A stretch of DNA of 64,000 bases, taken from contig NZ_JAJEWP010000001.1 in NCBI RefSeq assembly GCF_020687825.1, forward strand, positions 1,100,433-1,164,432, read 5' to 3'. The notes under the pieces were generated by a model. The model searched no databases. It worked only from the letters and a program-made list of their open reading frames with translations, and was not told where the DNA came from. The position numbers and the translations under genes are program-made. Below, piece after piece: positions 6,965 to 16,550 of the stretch; the first letter of the stretch is position 1, and every line of letters begins with the position of its first letter. The stretch comes from Fluctibacter halophilus. Its GTDB lineage: Bacteria > Pseudomonadota > Gammaproteobacteria > Enterobacterales > Alteromonadaceae.

Positions 6965-9900
6965 TTACAGTGTTGCTGGCTTGGTCGCCGGTGCAGTGGC
7001 GCGATTGCTTACACTGACCAATGCCGCAACGCGACCAGAAGCGTTCGCTGGTGCCCGCTCGCTGGCGGCCAATTCACGGATGCTGATCTCTCCCAGCGCC
7101 TGACTTAGCGGCGTGGGTTTGGTGGTTGGTGCTGTTGCACGGCCACCAATGATCACTTTCTTGGCTTTGCTGAACTGGGTTTTTGGTGCCGCAGGGGCTA
7201 CTGGCGCTTCCGGTGCTTGCGCATCGTTACTGCCGTTTTCTGCGTCTGTTGCTTCAGCGCTATTTGCCTGAGCTAAAGGTGTCTCAGTTTCAGTTGCTGC
7301 GGTTGCTACGTCAGCTTCTGCTGTCGTAGCGTTAGCAGTGTCAGCCTTGTCGGTAGTGGCCTCAGTTTCAACCTGCGCAGCTTCTGCCGCCTGTGCACTG
7401 TTGTCAGTGCTTTCAACGTTGGTCGCTTGCTCCGCATCAGCTTTAGGCTTGCGGCGGCTACGACGTTTGGCAGGCGCTGGTTTTTCTTCTGCCGGCGCCG
7501 CTTCGGCAGCCGGTGCGTCCGTTGCATCCAGGTCAATTTCAACCTGTTTCGGTTGTTGTTCCTGGTTCGCAATCGGGGCGTCAGCCTGCTGCTCCGTTGC
7601 TTCACTGGAAGTGGCTGGCTCAAGTGGCAATTCATCTTGCCCTGCGTCAGTGTCTTCCGTCAGTTCTTTTTTGCGTTTCTGACCCGCAGCGCGAATGTGG
7701 CGAGGGGAACGACGTGAACGGCTGCGATCGGGTTTTTCACCGTCGTTGCCTTTTTCAGCGTCATCAGACTTTACCGCTTCCGGTGTTGCATCAGTGGCAG
7801 CATCAGCAACAACGGCATCTTGGCTAGGCTTAGCCTTAGCAGGCGCCTGAGCTTCTGTATTGCTGTTTTCTACTGGTGCTTCAGCAATGTTCAGGTTGTC
7901 CTGTTCCACCTCATTGTCTTGCTTCACCCGTACACTGCGACGATTGTCTCTGCGCTTACGGCGCTGAGTCACCTTTTCCTGCTTCTGAGCATCGGCTTTC
8001 TCGACCTGTTCACCTTTAGCCTGTTGCGGCTTGGTGTCCTGGGCCTGTTCAGATTTAGGCGCAGACTTGCGTTTGTCGTCTCGACGGTTCTGATTTTTGC
8101 GGCGACCATCCCCACGGGTTGATTCTTTCGTGCCACGGTTGTCAGCTGCTTTATTCTCTTCCTTGTCCGCAGCGCCCTTGCGATCTTTCTGGGCACCACC
8201 ACGATTGTTGCGACGTTTACCGCCACGCTCGTTGCGGTTTTGACCACCACGACGCTGTTGTTGACGAGGCTTACCTTTGTTGGCAGAACCTTTGTCTTCT
8301 TCAGCAGTGAACAAACCGCCAAACCATTTGGCCAAACGTGACAATAACGAAGGCTCTGCTTTGGCAGGTGCCGCTGCAGGCGCCGGTGCGGTCGGCGCGA
8401 TCAGGCCCTGCAGTGCAGGTTGCTCTTTGGCTTGAGCCGGCGCAATTGAACGCTCTGCTTCAGCGTCCTGAACCTCTGCCAACTCAATGTTGTAGCTCGC
8501 TTCGGTCACGGTTTCATCCGGACGGTGGCGCTCGACTTTATAGTGCGGGGTGTCCAGATTCGGGTTCGGGATCACCAGCAATTCAACGTTGTGGCGCTTC
8601 TCAATGCTACGAATACTACGACGCTTTTCATTCAACAGGTAAGTGGCAACCGATACCGGCAATTGCGCTTCAATCTGTCCGGTGTTCTCCTTCAGGCTTT
8701 CCTCTTCCATGATGCGCAGTACTGACAACGCCAGTGACTCTGTGCCACGAATAGTGCCGTGACCGCTACAGCGAGGGCAGACATTGTGGGCCGATTCACC
8801 CAGTGAAGGACGCAGACGCTGACGGGACATTTCCAGCAGGCCGAAGCGTGAAATACGACCTAATTGGACTCGGGCACGGTCATGTCGAACCGCATCTTTG
8901 AGGCGATTTTCAACTTCACGTTGATGGCGCACCGGCGTCATGTCGATGAAATCAATCACCACCAGACCACCGGCATCACGCAACCGCAGTTGGCGGGCGA
9001 TTTCGTCAGCCGCTTCCAGGTTGGTGTTCAGTGCCGTTTCTTCGATATCACCGCCTTTGGTTGCCCGTGCGGAGTTAATGTCGATAGAAATCAATGCTTC
9101 AGTCGGGTCGATAACAATCGAACCGCCTGACGGCAAGCGAACTTCCCGTTGAAACGCGGACTCGATTTGGCTTTCAATCTGGTAGTGACTGAACAGCGGT
9201 ACGTCGCCTTTGTATTGCTTCACACGATTGGCGAAGTCTGGGCGTACCAATTGAATATGTTTTAACGCCTGTTCGTAGACGCTGGTCTTGTCGATCAGGA
9301 TTTCACCGATGTCGCGACGCAGATAATCGCGAATGGCGCGCACAATGACGTTACTTTCCTGATGGATCAGAAACGGAGCAGGGCGCGACTCAGCAACTTC
9401 CGAAATGGCTTGCCAATGGGTAAGCAATACGCTCAAGTCCCAGGCCAGCTCTTCATAGGATTTGCCGACACCCGCAGTACGCACGATCAGGCCCATACCA
9501 TCAGGCAGATCCAACTTGCTCAACGCCTGCTTCAGATCGGTACGCTCATCACCCTCGATACGGCGGCTGATGCCACCTGCTCGGGGGTTGTTAGGCATCA
9601 GTACCAGATAGCTGCCTGCCAGACTGATAAAGGTCGTGAGTGCAGCGCCTTTCTGGCCACGCTCTTCTTTATCAACCTGAACGATAACCTGCTGACCTTC
9701 TTTGATCGCATCCCTGATATTGGGACGACCTTCAAAGCGGTATCCGTCTGGGAAGTAAGTTTTGGCAATTTCTTTAAGAGGGAGGAATCCGTGTCGCTCG
9801 GCGCCGTAATCGACAAAAGCGGCTTCGAGGCTGGGTTCAACGCGGGTGATGGTACCTTTGTAGATGTTGGCTTTTTTCTGTTCGTGGCCCGGGCTTTCGA

Positions 9901-9985
9901 TGTCCAGGTCGTACAGTTTCTGTCCGTCTACTAAGGCTACTCGCAACTCTTCTTGCTGAGTTGCATTGATTAGCATTCTTTTCAT
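6965..9985 (-). CDS. rne: ribonuclease E
   Basis: 1006 residues. The catalytic half (~1-500) closely matches RNase [19 protein letters not shown] start, S1 RNA-binding domain (~36-120), 5' sensor/RNase H region, DNase-I-like subdomain with metal-ligand Asp302 ([12 protein letters not shown]) and Asp345 (VVIDFIDM), and the Zn-link Cys403/Cys406 (CPRCSGHG). The C-terminal half is low complexity: an Arg/Gly/Asn/Lys-rich RNA-binding region (~560-700) and long Ala/Glu/Thr-rich spacers, as expected for the degradosome scaffold. The extreme C-terminus repeats RATAP-T-KP twice. RNase E initiates mRNA decay and processes rRNA and tRNA. A ~550-nt gap upstream likely holds its autoregulatory leader. Confidence 0.97.
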   Translation of the reverse strand: MKRMLINATQQEELRVALVDGQKLYDLDIESPGHEQKKANIYKGTITRVEPSLEAAFVDYGAERHGFLPLKEIAKTYFPDGYRFEGRPNIRDAIKEGQQVIVQVDKEERGQKGAALTTFISLAGSYLVLMPNNPRAGGISRRIEGDERTDLKQALSKLDLPDGMGLIVRTAGVGKSYEELAWDLSVLLTHWQAISEVAESRPAPFLIHQESNVIVRAIRDYLRRDIGEILIDKTSVYEQALKHIQLVRPDFANRVKQYKGDVPLFSHYQIESQIESAFQREVRLPSGGSIVIDPTEALISIDINSARATKGGDIEETALNTNLEAADEIARQLRLRDAGGLVVIDFIDMTPVRHQREVENRLKDAVRHDRARVQLGRISRFGLLEMSRQRLRPSLGESAHNVCPRCSGHGTIRGTESLALSVLRIMEEESLKENTGQIEAQLPVSVATYLLNEKRRSIRSIEKRHNVELLVIPNPNLDTPHYKVERHRPDETVTEASYNIELAEVQDAEAERSIAPAQAKEQPALQGLIAPTAPAPAAAPAKAEPSLLSRLAKWFGGLFTAEEDKGSANKGKPRQQQRRGGQNRNERGGKRRNNRGGAQKDRKGAADKEENKAADNRGTKESTRGDGRRKNQNRRDDKRKSAPKSEQAQDTKPQQAKGEQVEKADAQKQEKVTQRRKRRDNRRSVRVKQDNEVEQDNLNIAEAPVENSNTEAQAPAKAKPSQDAVVADAATDATPEAVKSDDAEKGNDGEKPDRSRSRRSPRHIRAAGQKRKKELTEDTDAGQDELPLEPATSSEATEQQADAPIANQEQQPKQVEIDLDATDAPAAEAAPAEEKPAPAKRRSRRKPKADAEQATNVESTDNSAQAAEAAQVETEATTDKADTANATTAEADVATAATETETPLAQANSAEATDAENGSNDAQAPEAPVAPAAPKTQFSKAKKVIIGGRATAPTTKPTPLSQALGEISIRELAASERAPANASGRVAALVSVSNRATAPATKPATL

Positions 9986-10537
9986 GTATTAGAAACTCGG
10001 TTTTTAGGCACCGATCGGGAAGGACAGTAGATGTATGCTTGGCTGCACGCCTCTGAAACCGGAGTCTCTCGACTGCCAGAGGTGTGGTAATTGCGTCTTG
10101 TCAGTGGTGTTTCTGGTTGGAAACGCCCATCAACTGAGTTGATGTGGAAGCCTGACGCACACTTCCGAGTTGGTCTATCTTGTTACATTTGATGCCGTTG
10201 AGTCTCTGTTTATCAACAGTGACATGGGTATCGGCATCAAGCCAAAAATTCTCTGTATATTCCTGCGATCAATGCAATTTGTTTTGTATCGCAATGACAA
10301 GTCAGTGTTTCGCGCTATAACGGACTTAGTCCCGTTGTCAGTGGGGAGGCCGCGCCTGGATGGGGTTGCTGTGCAACGTTTCTCGCATCCTGCGTACACT
10401 TGACTTGTTAGTCAGGTTTGAGGGGTTTTGTTATGCAACCCACCAAACACGGCAAATAATGCACGATTTAGGCAGTTTTTGCAAGGGCTTAAAATTCCGT
10501 GGGTGTCCCGCATGAATTCGGGTACAATGCGCCTCGT
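9986..10537. promoter_or_regulatory. rne/rluC divergent intergenic region with putative structured rne leader
   Basis: 552 nt without a convincing gene. The rne-proximal part contains several inverted repeats: CCTCTG/CAGAGG at 10050-10055 and 10077-10082; GTTTC/GAAAC around 10109-10124; and CATCAAC-TGA-GTTGATG at 10128-10144. Such structure fits the long 5' leader by which RNase E autoregulates its own mRNA in enterobacteria (established there, inferred here). A TGACT-TGTT-AGTCA repeat is at 10401-10414. The right end contains the rluC promoter. Short open frames in the gap on both strands lack good start contexts and were not called. Confidence 0.6.
10523..10537 (+). promoter_or_regulatory. 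rluC -10 element with GC-rich discriminator
   Basis: TACAAT at 10523-10528 followed by GCGCCTC and then the ATG at 10538. Transcription would begin around 10535, leaving almost no leader. No good -35 hexamer is seen at 16-18 nt spacing, so the promoter would be weak or activator-dependent. The geometry is shared with the yceD promoter. Confidence 0.45.
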
Positions 10538-11482
10538 ATGAGTGATAATTCTTTTGAAAAAGTACAGTTTGTGCGCATTGATCCGGACCTTGAAGGGCAA
10601 CGGATAGATAACTTTTTACGGACTTTCCTTAAAGGAGTTCCTAAAAGCCTTATTTATCGTATTTTACGTAAAGGTGAGGTACGGGTTAATAAAAAGCGCG
10701 TTAAACCAGAGTACAAGTTACAACCCGACGATGAACTTCGGATCCCACCTGTTCGGGTGTCCAGCCCTGACGCACCACCGTCTACACGTTTGGATAAAGT
10801 TGCCCAGCTTGAGCAGCATATTCTGTTTGAAGACAATGTGCTGATTGTGGTCAACAAACCCTCCGGCATGGCGGTTCATGGCGGAAGTGGTCTCAGTTTT
10901 GGTGTTATTGAAGCATTGCGCGCCCTGCGACCCGAAGCCAAGTTTCTCGAACTGGTACATCGACTGGACCGGGATACGTCTGGCTGCCTGTTGATTGCCA
11001 AGAAACGCAGTGCCCTGAAAAGCCTGCATGAGCAACTGCGTGCCAAGACCGTTGATAAACGCTACCAGGCACTGGTGGCCGGTCATTGGCCGGATAATCG
11101 CTTTAAGGTCAAAGCGCCACTGAACAAGAACGTGCTCAAATCCGGCGAACGGATGGTTTCCGTTCACCCTGATGGTAAGCCGTCAGAAACCCGCTATCGC
11201 ATATTGAACACCTACGCTCATGCGACCCTGGTTGAAGCATCGCCCATTACTGGCAGAACCCATCAGATTCGTGTTCATTGTCTGCACGCCGGTCACCCGA
11301 TTGCCTGTGATCCGAAATACGGTGATGCCGCGTTCGATGAAATAATGCATCAGGCAGGACTCAACCGGTTATTTTTGCATGCTTACCGTTTGCACTTCGA
11401 CCACCCTGTAAGTGGCGAGCGTATGACTGTCGAAGCGCCATTGGACAAGGATCTACAAAAGGTCCTTAAGGCACTGTCGTGA
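10538..11482 (+). CDS. rluC: 23S rRNA pseudouridine synthase RluC
   Basis: 314 residues from ATG 10538, chosen because MSDNSFEKVQFVRIDPDLEGQ matches the normal RluC N-terminus; the GTG further upstream adds a non-homologous tail. S4 RNA-binding domain at ~20-75; pseudouridine synthase domain after ~95 with HRLDRDTSG and catalytic Asp144, the same number as in E. coli RluC. The enzyme makes pseudouridines 955, 2504 and 2580 of 23S rRNA (E. coli numbering). It sits divergent from rne, as in many gammaproteobacteria, and its stop overlaps the next gene's GTG start. No ribosome-binding site is visible before the ATG. Confidence 0.95.
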   Translation: MSDNSFEKVQFVRIDPDLEGQRIDNFLRTFLKGVPKSLIYRILRKGEVRVNKKRVKPEYKLQPDDELRIPPVRVSSPDAPPSTRLDKVAQLEQHILFEDNVLIVVNKPSGMAVHGGSGLSFGVIEALRALRPEAKFLELVHRLDRDTSGCLLIAKKRSALKSLHEQLRAKTVDKRYQALVAGHWPDNRFKVKAPLNKNVLKSGERMVSVHPDGKPSETRYRILNTYAHATLVEASPITGRTHQIRVHCLHAGHPIACDPKYGDAAFDEIMHQAGLNRLFLHAYRLHFDHPVSGERMTVEAPLDKDLQKVLKALS

Positions 11483-12171
11483 CCAAACCGGTTATCGTGT
11501 TCGACTGGGATGGTACGTTGATGGACAGTGCCGCGAAAATTGTTAAAGCGATGCAAAGGGCCGCCGCAACCTGTCAACAACCGGTGCCCAGTGATTTGGC
11601 AGTACGGCAAATTATTGGTATCAGTCTCAAACCCGCCATCGCCCGTTTGTTTTCCCTTGCCGAAGACGACCCGATTGTGACCAAACTGGCTGAAGCCTAC
11701 AGCGCCGTCTATCTGGAGCTTGATCAACGTCCTTGCCAATTGTTTGATCGGGCCCAATGGCTGTTGAGCACGTTAAAAAGACAGCGTTATCCATTGGCTG
11801 TGGCGACCGGCAAAGCCAGACGAGGGTTAAATCGTGCACTTCATCAAAGCGGTATCGGGCATTATTTCAATGAAACAATCTGTGCCGATGAGTCCCGTTC
11901 AAAGCCCCATCCACAGATGTTGTTTACTCTTGCCGATCGGTTTGATTGTCAGCCAAATCAGTTACTGATGGTCGGAGATACCACTCATGACATCAACATG
12001 GCGCACGCAGCAGGTTGTCCGAGCGTTGCCGTGACCTTTGGTGCGCACCATGCTGACCAACTTGCGGATGTGCGGCCCAACCACATGATCGACACGCTGC
12101 CCGAATTGCTGACACGGGTACTGACCCCGGCTACCCATGCAATTAACGGCAGTGCGGGTCAGGGTGATTGA
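11479..12171 (+). CDS. HAD family hydrolase, phosphoglycolate-phosphatase-like
   Basis: 230 residues from GTG 11479, overlapping the rluC stop by 4 nt (GTGA), which indicates translational coupling. HAD motif I DWDGT is at 9-13 with nucleophile Asp9, motif III lysine lies in RSKPHPQM, and motif IV is GDTTHDINMA. The cap domain is alpha-helical (subfamily IA). Homologues beside rluC in gammaproteobacteria are annotated as HAD-IA hydrolases; the physiological substrate is unknown, with sugar or nucleotide phosphates likely. The 3' end overlaps the convergent maf gene by 13 nt. Confidence 0.88.
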   Translation: MTKPVIVFDWDGTLMDSAAKIVKAMQRAAATCQQPVPSDLAVRQIIGISLKPAIARLFSLAEDDPIVTKLAEAYSAVYLELDQRPCQLFDRAQWLLSTLKRQRYPLAVATGKARRGLNRALHQSGIGHYFNETICADESRSKPHPQMLFTLADRFDCQPNQLLMVGDTTHDINMAHAAGCPSVAVTFGAHHADQLADVRPNHMIDTLPELLTRVLTPATHAINGSAGQGD

Positions 12172-12746
12172 TTGAGCGGATAAGCATTCGCCTGCAGTAA
12201 CAGGTCACATAAGGCCATCATGGGAAGACCAATCAGGGCATTGGGGTCGCGCCCGTCAAAACGCTCAAATAAGGCAATGCCGAGTCCCTCAGATTTAAAA
12301 CTGCCTGCACAGTCATAAGGTTGTTCGGTGTCCACATAATTGGCGATCTGTGTATCGGTCAACGCACGAAAATGGACCGTGAAAGGTTCCACTGTCGAGT
12401 GCACCTGTTGCGTACTGCCGTCAATGACCGCCAGTCCGGTATAGAAGGTAATGGTTTTAGCACTGAATTGTTGTAATTGCGAAATTGCTTTATGGCGATT
12501 ACCGGGTTTTCCCACCGGAGCGCCGTTGTAACAGGCAACCTGATCGCTACCGATAACCAGGGCATGCGGATACTCAGTTGCCACCGCGCGGGCCTTTTCA
12601 ATCGCCAGGCGAAGTACCAGAGCTTCAGGGGATTCGCCCGCCTGGGCGGTTTCATCGATATCCGGAGAATGGCAGTCAAAGGGATGCCCCAGACGGGTCA
12701 GCAGTGAACGTCGGTAGGGGGATGAAGAGGCGAGGATCCATTGCAC
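12159..12746 (-). CDS. maf: Maf family nucleotide pyrophosphatase (YceF type)
   Basis: 195 residues when started at the GTG at 12746, giving VQWILASSSPYRR at the N-terminus as in the Maf family, with GGAG about 8 nt upstream. A longer frame to 12815 would add 23 residues of unrelated sequence and run towards the yceD promoter. Motifs include ASSSPYRR (substrate binding), DIDE and GSDQV with the catalytic Asp. Maf proteins hydrolyse non-canonical or modified NTPs to NMPs; YceF of E. coli prefers 7-methyl-GTP. Transcribed away from yceD. Confidence 0.9.
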   Translation of the reverse strand: MQWILASSSPYRRSLLTRLGHPFDCHSPDIDETAQAGESPEALVLRLAIEKARAVATEYPHALVIGSDQVACYNGAPVGKPGNRHKAISQLQQFSAKTITFYTGLAVIDGSTQQVHSTVEPFTVHFRALTDTQIANYVDTEQPYDCAGSFKSEGLGIALFERFDGRDPNALIGLPMMALCDLLLQANAYPLNQSP

Positions 12747-12824
12747 GTTTAACAGCTCCGAAAAACAAAATGAAATACGGCGTACAGGGTAGGGAAGTTT
12801 ATTGCACCATGGCAAACATTTTCT

Positions 12825-12862
12825 TTGACTCTTGACCCGTCAATCTATATTATGCGCGCCCT
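12825..12862 (+). promoter_or_regulatory. near-consensus sigma-70 promoter for yceD-rpmF, practically leaderless
   Basis: TTGACT (12825-12830) and TATTAT (12848-12853) are separated by exactly 17 nt. The predicted start site is about 12860 and the yceD ATG is at 12863, so the transcript would have roughly 3 leader nucleotides. The sequence between -10 and start is GCGCGCCCT, a GC-rich discriminator of the kind associated with stringent (ppGpp) control of ribosomal genes. The regulatory reading is inference. Confidence 0.7.
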
Positions 12863-13390
12863 ATGCAGAAAGTGAAACTGCCTAAGCAGCTCGATCCGTT
12901 CAAAAGTGCCATGAAACGCTCTGATTATCAGGGTGTGCTGATGGCCAAGGATATGATCAGGTTAACTGAAGCGGTTGCTGACATTGATGACACCATTGCC
13001 GTGGCAGTGAGGTTCGATAAAGACGCGCAGGGTCTGAACTTCTTCCAGGGTACGTTATCAACGTCTGTATCACTCATCTGTCAACGATGTAGCGAGCCTT
13101 TTGCTCATCAGATTCACGTGGAGTTCTGTTTCAGTCCAGTGCAGGGAACGGATCAGAATGAAATCGATGAATTACCGGACGGCTACGACCCGGTTGAGGT
13201 CAATGACCACGGAGAAATCGATATCATCCAGCTCTTTGAGGATGAATTGCTATTATCGCTGCCTATTGTCGCCCTTCATGCAGAGAAGGATTGCAAGATT
13301 GGCCAAGATGATATGCAATACGGTGATGTCGAACCGGACGTAGAACGACCAAACCCTTTCGCGGTTTTGAAAGAACTTAAGCGAGACTAG
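12863..13390 (+). CDS. yceD: YceD family protein (DUF177), 23S rRNA accumulation protein
   Basis: 175 residues. The MQKVKLPKQLDP start and the CQRCSEPF zinc-like motif, together with the C-terminal NPFAVLKELKRD, match the YceD/DUF177 family. YceD is co-transcribed with rpmF in most bacteria and has been linked to 23S rRNA accumulation. There is no ribosome-binding site, because the predicted promoter lies immediately upstream. The rpmF start is 9 nt after the stop. Confidence 0.93.
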   Translation: MQKVKLPKQLDPFKSAMKRSDYQGVLMAKDMIRLTEAVADIDDTIAVAVRFDKDAQGLNFFQGTLSTSVSLICQRCSEPFAHQIHVEFCFSPVQGTDQNEIDELPDGYDPVEVNDHGEIDIIQLFEDELLLSLPIVALHAEKDCKIGQDDMQYGDVEPDVERPNPFAVLKELKRD

Positions 13391-13399
13391 GAGTAAGTA

Positions 13400-13570
13400 A
13401 TGGCTGTACAACAGAATCGTAAAACACGTTCAAAGCGTGGCATGCGCCGTGCGCACGATGCTTTGACTGGTGCGACTTTGTCTGTAGATTCAACATCAGG
13501 TGAGACGCACCGTCGTCATCACGTGACTGCTGACGGTTACTACAAAGGCAAGAAAGTCATCGCTGACTAA
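13400..13570 (+). CDS. rpmF: 50S ribosomal protein L32
   Basis: 56 residues, the normal L32 length: [20 protein letters not shown] at the start and a basic, His-rich body ending in KGKKVIAD. The TAGGAG ribosome-binding site (13388-13393) overlaps the yceD stop. The gene is followed 9 nt later by plsX, the standard arrangement that couples ribosome and membrane lipid synthesis. Confidence 0.97.
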   Translation: MAVQQNRKTRSKRGMRRAHDALTGATLSVDSTSGETHRRHHVTADGYYKGKKVIAD

Positions 13571-13579
13571 GACAGCAGT

Positions 13580-14611
13580 ATGACTTCGCGTCATCTAACC
13601 ATCGCGTTAGATATCATGGGGGGCGATCACGGCCCCCTTGTTACGCTTCCCGCGTCTCTGCGGGCTATTCGCCAATATCCCCATCTGACACTGCTACTGT
13701 GCGGTGACGAATCCGTTATTTTACCCCAGCTGGAAAGTCTGACCGACGCTGAACGTCAGCGGGTCGAAATCATTCACACTGAACAGTCCGTTGGTATGGA
13801 TGAGCTGCCGACCTCCGCATTACGCAATAAAAAGCACAGTAGCATGCGACGTATGCTGGAATTGGTCGAGCAGGGCCAGGCAGATGCTTGCGTCAGTGCC
13901 GGTAATACTGGTGCACTGCTGGCCATGTCTTACTACGTGTTAAAAACGCTTCCAGGTATCGATCGCCCGGCACTGATTTCCTCGTTGCCCACTGCCAGCC
14001 ATAAAAAAGTGTATCTGCTCGATTTGGGCGCCAATGTGAACTGTGATTCTCAGACTCTGTTTCAGTATGCGGTGATGGGCGCGGTGCAGGCAGAGCAGGT
14101 ATCGGGCATCACGGCGCCGCGGGTGGCGTTGCTGAATGTGGGCGAAGAGCAAATTAAAGGTAACGATGTGGTCAAAGCGACCGCTCATTTGCTCAGTGAA
14201 ACGCCGGGTATCAACTATATTGGTTATGTAGAAGGCAATGATATTTTCACCGACGCTGCCGATGTTGTCGTCACCGACGGTTTTGTGGGGAATATCGCGC
14301 TGAAATCTTGTGAAGGACTCGGCAAACTGGTGATCAACGAAGTGAAGCGGGTGTCTGAGCAAAATATCTTTACCCGCATCATGGCAAAAATAGCGCTACC
14401 ACTGCTGCGAAAAATCTATTCACGTGTGAACCCCGACCAGTACAACGGGGCGAGTCTGATAGGATTGCGCGGAATTGTGGTGAAGAGCCATGGAAACGCC
14501 AAAAGTGACGCTTTCTTGTATGCAATACGAGAAGCCATGCAGGAAGTGGAACGGCAGGTTCCAACCAAAATAAAAGATAAAATTGAAGCCGTTTTAATGG
14601 AGCGCCCCTAA
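13580..14611 (+). CDS. plsX: phosphate acyltransferase PlsX
   Basis: 343 residues. The N-terminus IALDIMGGDHGP and internal SAGNTGALLAMS, NVGEEQIKGND and GFVGNIALKSCEG blocks are characteristic of PlsX, which converts acyl-ACP and phosphate to acyl-phosphate for PlsY in phospholipid synthesis; peripheral to the inner membrane. It follows rpmF by 9 nt and precedes fabH by 3 nt. Confidence 0.97.
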   Translation: MTSRHLTIALDIMGGDHGPLVTLPASLRAIRQYPHLTLLLCGDESVILPQLESLTDAERQRVEIIHTEQSVGMDELPTSALRNKKHSSMRRMLELVEQGQADACVSAGNTGALLAMSYYVLKTLPGIDRPALISSLPTASHKKVYLLDLGANVNCDSQTLFQYAVMGAVQAEQVSGITAPRVALLNVGEEQIKGNDVVKATAHLLSETPGINYIGYVEGNDIFTDAADVVVTDGFVGNIALKSCEGLGKLVINEVKRVSEQNIFTRIMAKIALPLLRKIYSRVNPDQYNGASLIGLRGIVVKSHGNAKSDAFLYAIREAMQEVERQVPTKIKDKIEAVLMERP

Positions 14612-14614
14612 CGC

Positions 14615-15574
14615 ATGTATTCAAAAATTATAGGCACTGGTAGCTACTATCCCGAAGAAATTCGCAGCAATGCAGATCTCGAAACCATGGTTGATACGTC
14701 TGATGAGTGGATCACGGATCGTACTGGTATCAAAGAGCGTCGCATCATCGGCAAGGATGAGACCGCAGCAACCATGGGTACCCAGGCAAGCCTAAAAGCG
14801 TTGGAAGCCGCCGGCATTGATAAATCAGAGCTGGACATGATCGTGTGTGCAACCACCAGTGGTCGCTACTCACTGCCCAGCACCGCCTGTGAAATTCAAA
14901 AAGAACTGGATATTGATGGCATCCCGGCGTTTGACGTTGCCGCGGCGTGTGCCGGCTTTTGTTATGCCCTGAGTGTGGCTGATCAGTATATTAAGTCGGG
15001 TATGGCGAAACGCATTCTGGTGATAGGCACCGACTGCCTGTCACGTCTGATCGACCCCAATGATCGCACCATGGTGATCTTGTTTGGAGATGCTGCCGGT
15101 GCGGTGATCATTGAAGCCAGTGAAGAACCCGGCATTCTGTCTACCCATATTCACGCTGCCGGCTCATATGGCGACCTGTTGTATGTTGGCAATCCGGAGC
15201 GGGGTAATGAGCAGTCTGTTCATGAAAACTGGGGTGTCATGCGCGGAAATGAAGTGTTCAAGGTCGCTGTGACAAAACTCAGTGAAGTGGTAGAACAGAC
15301 CCTGGCTGCCAATAACATGCAAAAATCGGATCTTGACTGGTTGGTTCCCCATCAGGCCAATTTCCGCATCATTAAAGCGACCGCCAAAAAACTGGACATG
15401 TCGCTGGATCAGGTCGTACTGACCCTCGAACAGTACGGCAATACCTCCGCGGCCACCGTACCAACTGCGTTAGATACTGCCATTCGTGATGGACGTATCA
15501 AGCGCGGGCAACATCTGTTGCTCGAAGCGTTTGGCGGTGGTTTTGCCTGGGCATCAGCCCTGGTGCGTTACTGA
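14615..15574 (+). CDS. fabH: beta-ketoacyl-ACP synthase III
   Basis: 319 residues. The catalytic triad is intact: Cys112 ([11 protein letters not shown]), His247 ([10 protein letters not shown]) and Asn277 ([10 protein letters not shown]). It condenses acetyl-CoA with malonyl-ACP to start fatty acid synthesis. Lies between plsX and fabD in the conserved fab cluster. Confidence 0.97.
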   Translation: MYSKIIGTGSYYPEEIRSNADLETMVDTSDEWITDRTGIKERRIIGKDETAATMGTQASLKALEAAGIDKSELDMIVCATTSGRYSLPSTACEIQKELDIDGIPAFDVAAACAGFCYALSVADQYIKSGMAKRILVIGTDCLSRLIDPNDRTMVILFGDAAGAVIIEASEEPGILSTHIHAAGSYGDLLYVGNPERGNEQSVHENWGVMRGNEVFKVAVTKLSEVVEQTLAANNMQKSDLDWLVPHQANFRIIKATAKKLDMSLDQVVLTLEQYGNTSAATVPTALDTAIRDGRIKRGQHLLLEAFGGGFAWASALVRY

Positions 15575-15609
15575 TCCTAACATCCCAATAAGAAAAGACA
15601 GGAAACAAC

Positions 15610-16530
15610 ATGAGTGAATTGGCATATGTGTTCCCAGGACAGGGATCACAATCTGTGGGTATGCTGGCAGAGTTTGCGGCACAATTTCCCATTGTAGAAC
15701 AAACCTTCGCCGAGGCATCTTCAGTACTGGGCTACGATTTGTGGCAATTGGTCCAAAGCGATGCAGAAGGCAAGCTGAATCAAACTCAAATCACCCAACC
15801 CGCATTGTTGGCAGCCAGTGTTGCCGTGTGGCGTGTACTCGAACAAAGCGGGGCACAAAAACCGGCAGTACTGGCAGGACACAGCCTGGGTGAATACTCT
15901 GCCTTGGTGTGTGCTGGTGTTTTATCTTTTGAAGACGGTATCAAACTGGTTGAAGCCCGTGGTCAGTTTATGCAATCCGCCGTGCCAGCGGGCAGTGGTG
16001 CAATGTATGCCATCATTGGCCTGGATGACAATGTGGTGGGTGACGTTTGTGCCCGTATCAGTAATGATACTGGTGAGGTCGTTGCGCCAGTGAACTACAA
16101 TTCGCCGGGACAGGTCGTCATTGCTGGCCAGAAAGAGGCCGTCGAGGCTGCAGGCGTGGCTTGCAAAGACGCCGGTGCGAAGCGCGCGCTACCTTTGTCA
16201 GTCAGTGTGCCGTCCCATTGTGCATTAATGAAGCCTGCTGCTGAACAACTTGCAGCATTGCTGGACAAAACCACCTTTAATCAACCTGTCATCCCGGTGA
16301 TCAACAATGTCGACGTGGCAAAACCTGATGAGCCTGCGGCGATAAAAGATGCGCTGGTCCGACAGTTGTACAGTCCGGTTCGCTGGACCGAAACGGTACA
16401 GGCACTGGTTGCCAGTGGCGTAACGGAATGCTGGGAAGTGGGTCCGGGCAAAGTGTTAACGGGCCTGGCAAAACGAATTGATAAAGGTGTAGCGGCGAAA
16501 GCCATCAATACACCGGCAGATCTGGTATAA
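15610..16530 (+). CDS. fabD: malonyl-CoA:ACP transacylase
   Basis: 306 residues. VFPGQGSQSVGM near the N-terminus, catalytic Ser92 in GHSLGEYSAL and His203 in the VPSHCALM block. It transfers malonyl from CoA to ACP. A ribosome-binding site AGGAAAC precedes the ATG. fabG starts 20 nt after the stop. Confidence 0.97.
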   Translation: MSELAYVFPGQGSQSVGMLAEFAAQFPIVEQTFAEASSVLGYDLWQLVQSDAEGKLNQTQITQPALLAASVAVWRVLEQSGAQKPAVLAGHSLGEYSALVCAGVLSFEDGIKLVEARGQFMQSAVPAGSGAMYAIIGLDDNVVGDVCARISNDTGEVVAPVNYNSPGQVVIAGQKEAVEAAGVACKDAGAKRALPLSVSVPSHCALMKPAAEQLAALLDKTTFNQPVIPVINNVDVAKPDEPAAIKDALVRQLYSPVRWTETVQALVASGVTECWEVGPGKVLTGLAKRIDKGVAAKAINTPADLV

Positions 16531-16550
16531 CAAAAAAGGTACATAAACGT

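Noticed and set aside
7338-8310. Several long open frames antisense to and in other frames of rne
   Set aside because: They arise from the repetitive Ala/Glu/Arg-rich codons of the RNase E tail; none has a convincing start context or recognisable motif.
10170-10403. Short open frames on both strands in the rne-rluC gap
   Set aside because: No ribosome-binding site and no motif; the region is better explained as leader and promoter DNA.
12747-12815. 23-residue N-terminal extension of maf
   Set aside because: The Maf signature begins directly at the GTG at 12746, which has a ribosome-binding site.
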